A stretch of 64,000 bases of DNA from Ganoderma boninense. Lineage: Eukaryota; Basidiomycota; Agaricomycetes; Polyporales; Polyporaceae. A program made the position numbers and the translations under genes. The notes under the pieces were generated by a model. It was given only the letters and a program-made list of their open reading frames with translations, searched no databases and was not told the DNA's origin. Of the stretch, positions 35,391 through 49,488 are shown piece by piece (the first letter of the stretch is position 1; each line of letters opens with the position of its first letter). The stretch spans positions 1,364,001 through 1,428,000 of the forward strand of contig CM035306.1 of the NCBI GenBank assembly GCA_002900995.3, written 5' to 3'.

Positions 35391-36897
35391 TTATAGCGCC
35401 GTCGCCGCGCCGGGCGTCGCGGGCGTCACTGGCGCGAGCGGGTCCTTCCAGTCGTCGACCGCGATGCCCATGTACGCGGGAAGGTGCCGCCACACGTCCT
35501 TGCGCACGTCGAGGTCACGCGCGTGAAGCATCGAGCGGCACGGCTCGCACAGCGGCCAGAGCTCGACGACGTCCTCGATCCAGTGCTCCCACGAGTCGAG
35601 CGCGGCGAAGCCCGCGATGTCCCCGATCGGGTCCTTCTGCAGCCCGTCGAGCATCATGCCCAGGATCTCGCGCAGCGCACGCTCGCACCCGCCCTGCCCC
35701 TTCGTGCTGCCCGTGCTCACGCACTGCGCGCTCGCGACGGGCTTGCAGATCGTGCATGCCCCGCGGGTGCTCGCGCGCACGAGCTCGGTGCGCCCGCGCA
35801 GGACGAGCTCGAGGTCGCGCTGCTCGAGGCGCTCGACGCTGCCGTCCGCGCGCTCGACCCCCAGATTGAGCTCTTGGTCGAGCTGGCAGCAGAGGTAAAG
35901 CGCGGTGGGGAGGACGGAGTCGGTGTGCGTGAGGCGCGCGAGGTTTACGGCCGCGATCGCGTCAGACGGCGTGATGTGAAGGGAGACGCTGCCGTCGGCG
36001 CCGGCGGTGTCCCACGTGGAGAGGTCGTTGGTGAAGTAGGACTTGAGGTGGTGCATGGAGCGCGAGTGCAGGTCTTCGACGTGGTATTTATGCGACATGC
36101 GGATGAGCGCGGCGAGCTCTGCGAACTCTATGCGCTCCCCGGGGATGATGGGGAATCTAGCATGACGCATGTGGAAGTTGAGTCCATGAAGCTCTGGTAT
36201 GGAGGAGAAATGAAAGGGGGGCGGGAGAGCCAAGGGCCCCAATGGGGGATATTGCGGGGGGAGAAGAGAAAGTAAGGAAAAGTTACGCACTTGCGAAGCC
36301 CACAGAGGGCACGGAGGAGATAGCGGAGGTCATCTGGAGGGTCTGATATATGCACGAGTGGGCAACTTTCCATGGTTTCGGAGTTGGAGGGCTGAGCCAC
36401 CGCAAATAGATCTCGGAAGATGACCGAATGTCTTGTGAGAAGGCCACGGTATACTCTGAAAGCTGTGTCGCGGCATAGGAGGATGATGTTTCCGTCTTCG
36501 AACCAGAGGTCGGGATCACGCTTGACGGTGCTGGGAGCGAGGCTTGCTGCGATGGTGGAAATCTCGCTGGGTTGGGGGGAAGATTGCTCGGCGATGTTAA
36601 CCCGCCATCGTTTCACGACTCCATTGGGGTTCATCAAGTCTCTGCGATTACGCATTGCAGGAAAGAGAGGCATGAGTGCTTGTAGTCGCTGGCTATAATC
36701 TCGTGTGTGAGAAGGAAGACGGGGACATACGGTGTCTTTGCCCTGGTTATGATCTGATGCAGCTGCTCCTCTCCTGGATGTGAGTCGGACTCCTCGATGG
36801 GGGATTGGGGCCACTCGGGCGGGATGGTGGTGCTTGGGGACGGCGTCCTGGACGGGAGGGGGGTGATGCGCTGGAGGACGGCTCTGCGGAGGCTCAT
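35391..36897 (-). CDS. BTB/POZ domain protein
   Basis: BTB domains mediate dimerisation and often recruit Cul3 ubiquitin ligases. Exons 36692-36291 and 36156-35391 are well supported: the BTB strands and helices are DPDLWFEDGNIILLCRDTAF, YRGLLTRHSVIFRDLF and PLVHISDPPDDLRYLLRAL, then, across a 134-nt intron, FAELAALIRMSHKYHVEDL. This order is common in agaricomycete BTB proteins. The C-terminal half has CTIC and LCEPCRSML cysteine pairs. The first exon is less sure: 36897-36731 (MSLRRAVLQR start) joins in frame through a 38-nt intron, shorter than any other here; an upstream ATG at 36990 is in the same frame. 444 residues with the 36897 start. Confidence 0.72.
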
Positions 36898-37321
36898 TCG
36901 GTGTTCGTGGTCGTGCGCGGCGGAAAAGTCGAGGGAGAGAAGGTCGGGCGTGCGGCTTCTTGGGTGCGGGACGGCGACCTGTTGCAGCATCTGTGCGACT
37001 GGTCCGCGCACTCGCTCTCACGCAGCCTCGATCCCGGCGCGACTCGAACCGCGTCCTCGCGTCCACGTGACCGAGTTTTGTCCATATCGAGACTCCCGTC
37101 ACGCCTCAACGCACCCCGCGACACAAAACCACCGCGACACGAGGTAGCAACCACAACAGCGTGCTCAGCGACTTGCCCGGCTACGCCATGCTTGCATCAG
37201 AGTTTGGCCAGACTCGACCGCAGCTCTATGTAAGGTTCCGTAACGCAGTCTAACATGGTTGCAATATATAGCTCGTACGATAGCGATGAGTAGAGTGGGG
37301 GGAAGGGAAGGGCGTTTTCAA
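36898..37321. other. Intergenic, BTB promoter and LETM1 3' flank
   Basis: Both neighbours are on the minus strand. A TTCGAGTC-like box occurs near 37040, but no tRNA fold accompanies it. Confidence 0.35.
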
Positions 37322-39780
<2,459 letters not shown>

Positions 39781-40071
39781 GGAGTCGAAACAGGGGAGAG
39801 AGTTGGAAGTGCTGTCGCCTGCGTCGTCCTCGTCCTGGGCAAGTCGAATGTGCAAGCGATTATATGGGGAAGAGGCAAGGGAAAACGATGACGCAGAGCG
39901 GCGGCAGCTCGGGATCGAAATTGCTGAAGCGCCGTTTGCCTGTGTTTGGTCCGGCGGTTCGCGGGGAGAGGCGGAGGAGGCTGCGCAACGACGTCGTAAG
40001 CGTCGTCGTGCAATTGGCCTGCACGGTCAGCACGGTGCCCTGTTTTCCTTTCAACTTGAACTCGGACGACC
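39781..40071. promoter_or_regulatory. Shared divergent promoter, LETM1 / AlkB homologue
   Basis: 291 bp between opposite start codons, so regulatory sites of both genes must overlap. No specific element can be named. Confidence 0.45.
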
Positions 40072-41767
40072 ATGACGGTGACTGCTCGGACGACGACCGC
40101 ACCCGGCGACATGCACGATCCAGCCAGCGCTGCATATAAGAAGGCACGCCGCAAGCATTGGAAGTCTACTCGAAACCGACCTGAGCACGCCGATGCCGAC
40201 TGGACGCCCTTCCGCGCCGCCGAGAAGAAATACAAATCCCGCTTTCCGCCTCCCGATCTCTCGGACGTGCTTGACCTTGCATTGGTCGATCCTTCTCGCA
40301 TAGCGGAAACTGCAAGAGGAAGGTGGAAGGGACGCGCCGATGCGGTTGAGTGCCGAGAGATTCCGCTGCACAGCTCGGAGGAACAAGGCGCAAGGAAGGC
40401 ATACATTTTCCCGGCCACACCTGGTGCGCCATTCGTCGCGGATGTGTGCGAGCTGTACGTATTCATGTTATTTTACTTTGCGCTACGGAATATATTAGGC
40501 CTCGTACTTCTACCGTCCTTCGTGCCACATATCGAACAGAGGCAACTCGTGCGATGGGCACTCCGAGATCATGCTCGCGATCCGAACGAGACGAACCTCG
40601 ACACGCATTACCTCCTACCCCAAGACGGCCTATGGAATCGATATCTCCGCATATGCAAGGGTGTATGCGAGGACACAGACGTTCTGCCTCGCGCATCGCA
40701 GGACGTGGACCCTTCACCTCCCGAGACCACCCAAGCGGAGCACCCAGGTCCTCGGAAACTCATTGCGAACGACCCCGCGAGTCCAGACAATTATGAAACG
40801 CTTGTCAATACGCCAAAACTTCCTGCGCCTCCTTCACAATCTCTCCGCCCAGTTTCAGTATCGAACCTTGTACCCAAACTACGATGGGCGAATATTGGGT
40901 GGTATTATCACTGGGGCACAAAGCAGTACGACTTTTCGAGAGGTCCTGGCGAAATCTCGAGTCTCGTCAGAGGGGTGTGTGAAAGAGCGATCGAAAGGAT
41001 CCCTTGGGAGCAGGTATTCGGGGACACTACGGAGGACGACGCCGACTGGGGCCCGGCGGGTCCAGATTGGTCAGAGTGGAAGGAGACGTACGGTGAGGGT
41101 AAAACGTCCGCGATGTCTAACTTGCCCTTAAGAATGTCTCGCAGAGCCGGATGCAGGTATCGTGAACTTCTACCAAACCAGAGTCAGTATTATTCGTTGA
41201 TGGCGATGGAGACTAAAATTTGCTATGATCAAAGCACGCTTACCTGACCTTCTGTCAAGGACACCTTGATGGCCCATGTCGACCGCTCAGAGATATGTGC
41301 AACATCCCCGCTGGTCTCCATATCGTGCGGCGAAACACTGAAATGTTGTTTTGGATGGGTGTGCTGACGGTTGTCACGTTTTTCGGCCAGGCTTGGATGT
41401 GCGGCAGTCTTCCTCATCGGAGGCCTCACGCGCGACGAACCCCCTGCACCCATCCTTCTGCGCTCCGGAGACATCGTCATCATGTCAGGACCAGCGTGTC
41501 GCCGGGCGTACCATGGTCAGCTTGTGTCAGACCTGTTCTTTTGAATTGTCTTTCTGATTGGGTACGGCATCCGTAGGCGTACCAAGAATACTCGAGGGGA
41601 CACTACCTCCCCATCTAGAAGGTCCAGACGCCAGCCCTGCGAGTCCTGATGACGATGACTGGGGTGTGTACGAAGAGTACCTTCGAGGTACCAGGATCAA
41701 TGTGAATGTCCGTCAAGTCTTCCCGAAAGGCTTTGATCCAAGTCTCGACGCGAACGAGACGTCTTAG
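40072..41767 (+). CDS. Fe(II)/2-oxoglutarate dioxygenase, AlkB homologue 1 family
   Basis: ALKBH1-type enzymes oxidatively demethylate nucleic acids, chiefly tRNA, in nucleus and mitochondria. Exons 40072-41092, 41145-41182, 41260-41324, 41391-41515 and 41577-41767 give 479 residues. Motifs in order: NETNLDTHYLLP, NIGWYYHWGTKQYDFSR, AGIVNFYQTRDTL, the iron HxD in AHVDRSE, SISLGCAAVFLIGG, DIVIMSGPACRRAYHGVPRI with the second iron His, and RINVNVRQVFP with the 2-oxoglutarate Arg. In exon 1 a segment from about 40456 to 40499 has a perfect GTACGT start and TTAG end (44 nt) and encodes a hydrophobic insert, but splicing it would break the frame. It is read through here; a nearby one-base error is the alternative. 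Confidence 0.88.
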
Positions 41768-43463
41768 ATATTAGACGGCAAGTAAATTGTTATATACCCT
41801 ACGACAATGGGGCTTACTTCAATATTAATGTTGTGCGTTCACTCGACAGGTAGCGGCGTTATTGTCCTCTGCAGCATTGTGCCACCTCGAGATTTGAACG
41901 TCGACAACATTGTTTATAAGGCGACGTCAATCTCTCAAATTGTCGATAATCCTCGACCAGAGGCGATGGAATACTTACTGACAACTGGTACCGTAGCCCC
42001 GATCGACTGCTGTAGAGACTCCAGGAAGCCCTGTCATCAGACTACGAAGGAAGAAGCACGTCTACTTATTCATCGACGTGGACGGCCGTAGGTACCATGC
42101 TTTCAATCCAGCCGTCAGTAACCTTCATAGCTTATCCTGGAACCGAGTATATACTCACCACGGTTGCGAAAATGCTGTCCCCACCAGCCTAAGGGATGGA
42201 AGCATCATTCAGAGCGAAAGCAGCATGAATATTGAAGAGGAACTGATGCTTTCTAACCGTCCAGCATGGCGCTGGTGTTCTCATTTTCTCCGTTCGACGC
42301 GTTCCTGGGATTGAGCGCAATCGTGCCAAGTTTCACGGTTTCGATTCGATCTCGGTTCATCGACTTTTGTGCATTGAACCTGCCACTGTATCATCAGTTT
42401 GCAATTGGCATATATAGGGAACGATCTGCGGCCAGTTGTCAAGGAGGCCGAACCACTCGAGATCATGTACCCCAATGACATTCATGACGTCAATATCCAA
42501 TGTCGGGGGATCGAGAATGTGTGGGCGTCGCAGTAGGCTTGCACCTGCTTGCACACGCCAGTTCGAGCGTTGTCGCATGCGATGACAGCGCCGGAAGTCG
42601 CGGAAACAGGATGGGGACCAAGAGACGCGTGATAGACGAAAGAGTGCTCGAAGAATCTTCCAGGGCGTCCAACTGGAAGAATATGGGCACGTCCGTATAC
42701 GCAGGTAGGGCCAAGGACGAAAGAAGGATGTCGCGGCTTCTTTTGGCTTGACTAAGCTGCGTCCCGGCTTCAACAGCAATGCTCCGTTGTGGAGGATGAT
42801 ATGATATTGAAGATTGTCTTATTCCCATGAGCGAGGGGGGTATGTTTGCACTTGTAAACGAGGGGCAGGAGACCCTGCACCCTCCAGGTAACTAAAGGTA
42901 ACCACCGCAACATGCCGGGTGGGGCGGTCCGGGCCACCTAATTTGGTAAGTACGATATTGAACTCCTGAGGCAGCGAGATGTCAAGTATGTTTGACCTGG
43001 AGACGTGGGTAGGGGCGGAGCCAAGACAACCGTAAGAGGTTGTCACTTCAGCAGTAGCCTTTAAGCGTGGCTCTCCCGTCTTGATCCAGCTGACACTCAT
43101 CCAGCTGAAAATCTTACCCAGTGCCTGCCGCTGCCCCACCCGTCCTTCAAGCTTAGCAAGAACTTAAGACTGTGTTGCAGAATAATCCTATCTGCTACTG
43201 GATCCTCGTACTTCAAAAGGCTGCCTTCCGCCCTATAATCTTCGACGTCAGCCACACCAGGAACCCAGATGACCACAGACGTACAGTTGCGAACGAGCCC
43301 GGCCCCCATCTCAAGTTATATCAGTCGGGACAGCGTGAATATCTTGCGCTTCTACCACAACGACGTGCTAGACACGCTTCCACATTGGCATACCTGCCTT
43401 ACTGCTGTGCAGTCAATCTCCTCACCACCCTCCTTCTTCCTCACTCGCGACCATCCACAAACA
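41768..43463. other. Intergenic 1.7 kb holding a possible F-box relic
   Basis: Apart from the minus-strand fragment listed separately, I see no gene. The region carries the promoter of the 43.5-kb plus-strand gene. Confidence 0.35.
42357..42828 (-). pseudogene. Possible F-box/LRR-type gene relic
   Basis: A minus-strand frame (42828-42490) holds DILLSSLALPAYTDVPIFFQ, which resembles the LRR segment LLSFLALPAHTDVRI of the F-box-like gene at 1-3 kb. A second frame continues with LDIDVMNVIGVHDLEWFGLL (to 42357), again LRR-like, after a shift of frame. No F-box, start region or splice pattern is visible. It may be a decayed copy of a lineage-expanded F-box gene; chance similarity is possible. Confidence 0.28.
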
Positions 43464-44295
43464 ATGTCGTACAAGAAGTCCAATGTCACCGGCAGGACCT
43501 GGTCGACGCCCTTCAACACCCCCTTCTTCTTCAGATGGGGAGACTGGAACATCAAGGTCCCGATGGAGAGCCTCCGCGAGGAGTACGAAGCTTGGGAAGA
43601 GCTCCAACGTCGCCGTAAGTCCCCCTTCTCTCGACCCATGCCGGAGCGCACTCACGTCGGTTCGCTTCGTTTTTGCAGCGGGACCAGAGGGCACGCCAAG
43701 CGAACAGGGGGCGGGCGAAACCGAAACCAATGCCCCCCCATCCCTCTCCCCTAACGCCTTTGACTGGGCTGAAGACGTCGAGCAAGAGCTCTTCTCTGAC
43801 GACAGCGACTCCGACAACCTGGCCAGCAACGTAGACGGCCTGTCCGACTCGGAAATCGACCGGGTGGGCTCCCACATCGTCGACCCAACCGTCCCCGCAG
43901 AGGATACTGTAGCTGGTGCTGGCACCAACTGCAAGGCGGACGAGGCGGGTGTTGCAGTTGCGCCAGAGGAAGACGAGGCCCCTGCCCCCGCCGACTCGGC
44001 CCCTCCGACGCCCGCAGCACACGCCGGCGACGCTGTCTACCGCATCATCAAAGTCTCCACGAGCAACAACGTCCTGTCCATCGGCATGGTCGAAGACGGC
44101 CGTCCCATCGCGACGGGTCCCGGCGGCTCGACGACTGCGCAGAAGGCCTCGGAGGTCATCCAGTTCCTCGCAGGTGCCGGCCTCCTCAAGCTCGACACGT
44201 ACGAGACCATCTTCGAGGCCGCGGCGAGGGGATGCGCCTTGGGGGAACCGTTCTGGCTCCGCGATCCGTCGCTTGGCTACGAGATTGTCGTTTGA
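43464..44295 (+). CDS. Hypothetical acidic protein, two exons
   Basis: Exons 43464-43614 and 43679-44295 join through a 64-nt GTAAGT...TTTTGCAG intron into 255 residues. I do not know the family. The N-terminal 50 residues are aromatic and basic (WSTPFNTPFFFRWGDWNIK), the centre is acidic and disordered (ELFSDDSDSDN, many Ala/Pro/Glu), and the C-terminal 85 residues look folded (VYRIIKVSTSNNVLSIGMVEDG, TAQKASEVIQFLAGAGLL). The plausible splice and the change from disordered to structured sequence argue for a real gene. Confidence 0.68.
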
Positions 44296-44956
44296 ACTAG
44301 GCTCTGGAAGGACGATGAGGCTTGATGCTTCGTGCTTCAGTGTTTACGAAATTGATGTTGGTGCTTTCGAACTGGAGAGTCATAATTCGAACCTTTGGAC
44401 CTGGACTCGGAAGTGAGCATTGAATCTTAAAATTAGAAATTAGGGGCTCAACTGCATTGGAACGGGGCACTGGAAAGTCGGTTAGATTCGGGGACGTGGA
44501 CAGCGGCAGGTGCCTCCAAATTTCGCGCTGGCGTTAGGCGTTGAGTTACTCTCGCCATTCCCGACTTTGATTATATTGATCCTGTAGTCTGTAGTAATTT
44601 GTCTTCCATCGCATTTGTAGATATTTCATGGAGAGGGGTAGACACCCCCTCCCAGTAGCTCTGGGGCCAGACATCCACTGCACTGTGACGGGCCGTTACG
44701 CGAGAGAGGCCAAGTACCTACCCGTCATATACGTCACGCTACATTGGCATATTTTCCAGTGCCGCGCATAGATGGATAGTACGGTATTCTACGCCAGATT
44801 ACCAGTGAATTTCTAGAAGGCAAATCGGCCGGTAATAAAATTGCGTCAGATGTTCTTATGGTATCGAATAGCAATGAGGTATTGTTATCACATCTAGCAC
44901 GCCAGCCGGTCAACCAACATGCTCATAACACCGACAACCAGGGACCTCACATCACC
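44296..44956. other. Convergent intergenic region
   Basis: Lies between two gene 3' ends. No coding-like sequence noted. Confidence 0.35.
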
Positions 44957-46751
44957 CTAATCAAACTTGCGTCCTGTCCTTCCAGCCACAGCGGACGGTC
45001 CTGGGACCCGTACTCGTGCTCTCCCAGCTTCGCTCATCGCGCTCCTCACGCTCATGGTATCCATCTCCACCGGCTCGCCCTCTTCGATGCTCTCCACGCT
45101 GTCGCTGGGTATCCGCCGATGTCTTCCTCCTCCGCTCCGGCCACCACCACTATACGCTGCGCTTGCGCTGCCACCAGCCCCCACGCTGAGTATGCGGACG
45201 ATCCAATCGTTGAGGAATATGACCGGCGCGAACACCGGGATGCGGATGGGGACGATTGGAGAGGGATAGCGGATCGCGTCGTCGTTCCCGTTCGCACCTC
45301 TAATCGATGAGGTGGGATTGTATGGATCTAATGGGACTGGCCTAGCGTACATGGCCATGATGATATACTAGATGATGCAACCAGCTTCAGCAATAACAGG
45401 TATTGTTATAAAGTCTGAGACATACTGAGGGAAAGAAAAGGGCGAACAACGCGACATTCGCGAGGCTACTGCCCCACATGCATAACGCAGCTGAGGGTAG
45501 ACCTAATACACCACCAGATGAGAACCCATGGGAGAAGGAACGCGACACGCATATCTCACCGAACGCGAAATAGTACGCCCATCTTTCTTCTAGATGTCTA
45601 ACCCGCCGGGATAATGAGAGTCCGCGAGCAATCCAAATGAACCTAAGTATATACATCAGCGAACAAGCGCGTCATCCACAAAGGAACTGCACTTACTCGA
45701 AGCAATAGTATCTACATCGTGGGCTCCTTATCAGCGAGGCGCGAGGGTACCCTGCTTGGTCGTACTTACGCATCAACCCAGCATAGGAACGCGAACCCCG
45801 CCGGTGGCCCGACGAACGGGATGTACGAGAGCGCGAACGAAACGACGACAGACGTGAACACCATCACGCCGCGATACGCCGAAGTCGCGAGCGCGTTGAG
45901 CATGCCACTGTACGTTGCTGGGGGTTGTGCAGCCGCACGCGTGCCGTGTTGAAGGGTGAAGGTGCGTTTGGCTAGGAGTGTGCACCATGAGCTCTACGGT
46001 GGTCATAAAGACATAATGAGCGAGTGCACGGTCCGGAGGAGGTCCTTTTGGGAAGGCTCAGAACAACTCAATTTCTTTCTTTTGGATACCAGCAGTAGTA
46101 CCCGTCAAAGATGTGGATTATGTGTATGCACATCATGCTGCCGGATCGCAGGGATCTGACGGTGGAGGATGTGGGTTGTGGACTCACGTTGAGGTAGAAC
46201 GATATGCCCACGACCGGGAGCAGCCACAGGACTTGGTAGAACCATCCCGATATTGCGATGGAACCACTTCTGCTGCGATTGCGCGAGTGGAAGGAGCAGC
46301 CAGTCAAAGAAGTAGATAGACACCAACGAGACGGTGTTCAGCATGAGCGACTTGAATACATTCGACCGGACCTCGGAGTCGCTGCGCGCATATAGATTGT
46401 CGTCATTAAACAATCTACGTACGATGCGATAAGAGCAAGGTCGTACCTTGCAACCAGTCTCAAGACCGTGTCCCATCTGAACGCATCCATGAGCCCGCGT
46501 CCCGCACACGACAGCTGCAGCCAGGCAGTTTCTTGCAGAGAGAGAAAGGAGGGATATGACGAGCGAGAGGAGGCATACTGGGGGGCTTGGATGAATTCTG
46601 AAGGCGTCGCCGGTGCGTATTGCGGCCGCGGCTGCCTTGAGGGACGAGACATAGGATGGTGGCTGATCGTAAGACGCACCGCACACAACATCCCACGCGC
46701 TTGGGACTTGGGGTAACTCGGAGCGCCCGTCTTAATCCTCTTCGAGGTCAT
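44957..46751 (-). CDS. EI24-domain multispanning membrane protein, one frame break
   Basis: EI24 proteins are ER membrane proteins linked to autophagy and secretion. Exons: 46751-46447, 46381-46188, 45993-45770, 45711-45697, 45642-45560, 45502-45426, 45367-44957. Conserved stretches are GRGLMDAFRWDTVLRLV, SLVSIYFFDWLLLPL, WFYQVLWLLPVVGISFYLN, MVFTSVVVSFALSYIPFVGP, YYCFEFIWIARGLSL and RVRHLEERWAYYFAFG, with at least five membrane segments. The tail after FALFFPS is long and carries a Gly/Ser-rich stretch. Exon 4 is only 15 nt. Exon 2 is one base too long: ATC-GGG-A-TGG breaks the frame between RNIG and WFYQ (near 46245). Intron 2 is 194 nt. The rest is intact, so an extra base is the likely cause. 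Confidence 0.83.
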
Positions 46752-47210
46752 GCTGCTGACAGCCGCAGCACTGGCCTCTTGTGCTGGTAACAGATAGCCT
46801 TGTACGAGTGGGGTGTGGAAACGCGCAAGATAGGTTCGCGGGCCCCGTAAGTCGACCCTAGAATGGAAAGTTCACACAGCGGCGCTGGTAAGCTCGAACG
46901 AGCCGAATAGCACAATGCAAATAGGGTACGCCGTCCTCCCCCGCAAACGACTACGTATGAACACAACAACCAAATAAACGGCGGTGAGGAAGAACACATG
47001 AGAGTACGACTACTACTACTACGACGACGACAATGCAAGACGACCGACACACATGACAAGCACAAAGAAATCGAGATGATAGCAGCAGCAGAATGAGCGG
47101 CACGCGGACGGCACGCCCGCGCAAGAAACAACAGCACAGCGGCGGCCGTCCCAGCCCAATGAGTGAGTGAAGAAGTCCATGTCCGCATGACACCCCAAAG
47201 CTCCCGGCTC
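46752..47210. other. Intergenic between two minus-strand genes
   Basis: 3' flank of the second BTB-like gene and promoter of the EI24 gene. A 343-codon minus-strand frame crosses it (46748-47779), but it runs out of phase with the neighbouring gene and is not protein-like. Confidence 0.35.
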
Positions 47211-48892
47211 CTACGAGTTGTTGACCTTCCAAAGCTGCCTCCGGCGCAGCTTCCGGGTGACGAGCACCCCGGTCGACTGCGCCGAGCTCCCGCCGAACGC
47301 GAGCACGACCGTCTCCTCAGCCCCCTGGCCGCGCGCGATGCCCTGCTTTCGAAGCTCGATTGCATCCTTCGCGAATTTGAAGCGTGCGTGCGTCGACCCT
47401 GAAGATAAGCAAGGCCGCCGTGACGTAAGTTCGTGGGCATACCGAGCACAAACGGGGCAACTAACCGAGCTGGAACGTGGGCGACTCTACCGCAGCCTTG
47501 AAGAGGTCGAACGGCACACGCGCAAACACCTGCAGAAGCGTCTCGCGGCCCGCATCCGCGTGCGAGCTGGCGCCCTCTGGCAGCGGGGTCGTCGGCGTCG
47601 CCTGCCCGCCGAAGTTCACGAGGTTTGGGAGTGTCACGATGAGGAAGTTGAAGACGTCGTCCCGTAAGCGTTGTGCATAGTGGCCGAACACCGCTGTGCG
47701 CAGGGGCTGGCGCTGCTCGACGATGGGTGTGGAAGAGCCGTCGCTCGAGGGTGGCACAGCGTCGACGAACTCCAGCCAAGATGGAAGGGTTTCTAGGCTG
47801 ATCGATTGTCGGCAGACCTCGTAAGCGTGGTTACAGAGGTCGTCCATATGGCCCAGCAGACAGGCTGCAGCGAGCACGGCACGAGCGTTTTCGGGGCGGA
47901 CATTAGGAAGGGCGGCGGCGGAGTAAAGGTACGCCAATGCTTTAGGACGATAATGAGTAAAATAATCGTATACGTGTTTCCACCACAGCCGTCACTCACC
48001 GTGGTGAAATCCCTGCACGAGTTGTGAGATAAAGTGTATTGTAAGAGCGCAGCAAAAATGACGTACCTCATCGGTAATCTCTGGCTCATGATCCAGATTA
48101 ACGTATATTATATGTTGGCTATTTGTTTGTGGGATGTTGACATCAAGTGTGCGAGATACGGCGATCGAGAGAGGATGAGAGCGTGTAGCCGGTATACAGT
48201 TCCGCGAACATGCTGATTGCAACAGCTTAAATGCTTAACTGCAGGGGGAGAGGGTATGACGCTCACCAGTAGTGTATCATGGTAGTTCTGGAGGCTAGTG
48301 TCAGCTTCGTAGCCATGCACATATAGGCCAAAGGGAGAACGTACGCCAGTTTGAAAGCCCGAGTGGAGAAGATGGCTGATTATGTCTTCATTGTGAACTT
48401 GATACAAGGATGGCGGCCTAAAGCGTCACCGAGTGGTTAGACAATTTCGATCGAATCACTCGGCAGGTGCAAGATAGACGCCGAACAAATCTCCTCGCAA
48501 TGACAACCTGTGGTCATGTATGATACTGAACTAAGAGATCATGCTACTCCAATATCCCAATGGAGGGCACCACTATAGAACGCGTATGGAGACGTCTCCA
48601 TCAACGTCGCACGAGACGACGCACGTCACCAAGGGCAAAATGCACCAAATCTCACGCGCCACCAGCTTCCAGGGGATCACAGCCGCAGTCATCCATCCAA
48701 CATCCTCCCTCGCTCCTCGGTGTTCCATACAAACCCAAATTTCACGCAGCAAAGCATTGAGACTCACTGTGCGTATCCGTTGGCATGCCCACCCGCGCTT
48801 GTAGAGGGCCCATTGGTATAAGCGTCCGCCTGAGTGGGAGGGGCAGGAGTCGTGGTGCCATTTGTCATTCCACCGTGTCCGTTCATGATCAT
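47211..48892 (-). CDS. BTB-fold-like protein, six exons with a 13-nt micro-exon
   Basis: Exons 48892-48768, 48417-48267, 48212-48067, 48012-48000, 47939-47466 and 47398-47211; about 365 residues. The N-terminus is Gly/Asn/Thr-rich (MIMNGHGGMTNG), followed by a BTB-like segment: VRGTVYRLHALILSRSPYLA, IYVNLDHEPEITDEGFHHALAYLYSAA and ENARAVLAAACLLGHMDDLC. The rest is helical (WLEFVDAVPP, FNFLIVTLPNLVNFG). Exon 4 is GGATTTCACCACG, encoding GFHHA across its junctions. Exon 3 lacks one base: after STSHKQ the frame must shift to reach NSQHIIYV, consistent with a missing A in an A-run (near 48130). Intron 1 is long (350 nt). It is tandem with the EI24 gene. Confidence 0.75.
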
Positions 48893-49488
48893 AGAGTGCG
48901 GAGAAGAAAGAAACAAAGCGTGGGGTACTTTTAGAACGTAGTGTGGACGGTGAAGTGGCAGAGGGGGGAGGGACTTTGATACCTGCGGCGCTGCAGGAAA
49001 GAACTGAAAGACTCCAGTGCCACAATGCCCTTGTCACAGGATCACATGCACACCTAGTCACGTCGCTTACACGTGACTTGCTGGAATGCCGTGACATAGG
49101 CGCTTGACGTCGGGCGGTCGGACCGACACGTGGGGGACGAGGAACATGCTGCGAGTGTCAAGCGAGTGTGGCTGAATTGGCCGAGCGCAGAAGGTGGAAG
49201 CAAGGTCGGTCACCAGTTCAAGCATGGCAACTTCCACAATTTATAGACGTGCGCGCAGTGCCATCCCGACAGAAGTCCATCGGAGCGCACACCATGTCCG
49301 TTCACTTCGCTTATGGCCTGTTCGACGGACTACGTACAACTCGAACGTATTATGAACCCCGAGATCTCCCAAGCTCCACTTCGAGACCACCCCCAATCTC
49401 CCACATCCGCAGCCTGCCCTCTTCTGCCCTTCTCTCGGAACGGAGGCCACGCCGCATCTAGTGCCCCACCCCTTACCAGGTTCGAATT
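48893..49488. other. Intergenic between two minus-strand genes
   Basis: Promoter region of the second BTB-like gene and 3' flank of NTAQ1. No gene seen. Confidence 0.35.

Noticed and set aside
46748..47779. 343-codon minus-strand frame
   Set aside because: Runs out of phase with the BTB-like exons it overlaps and is Arg/Ser/Cys-rich without a domain.
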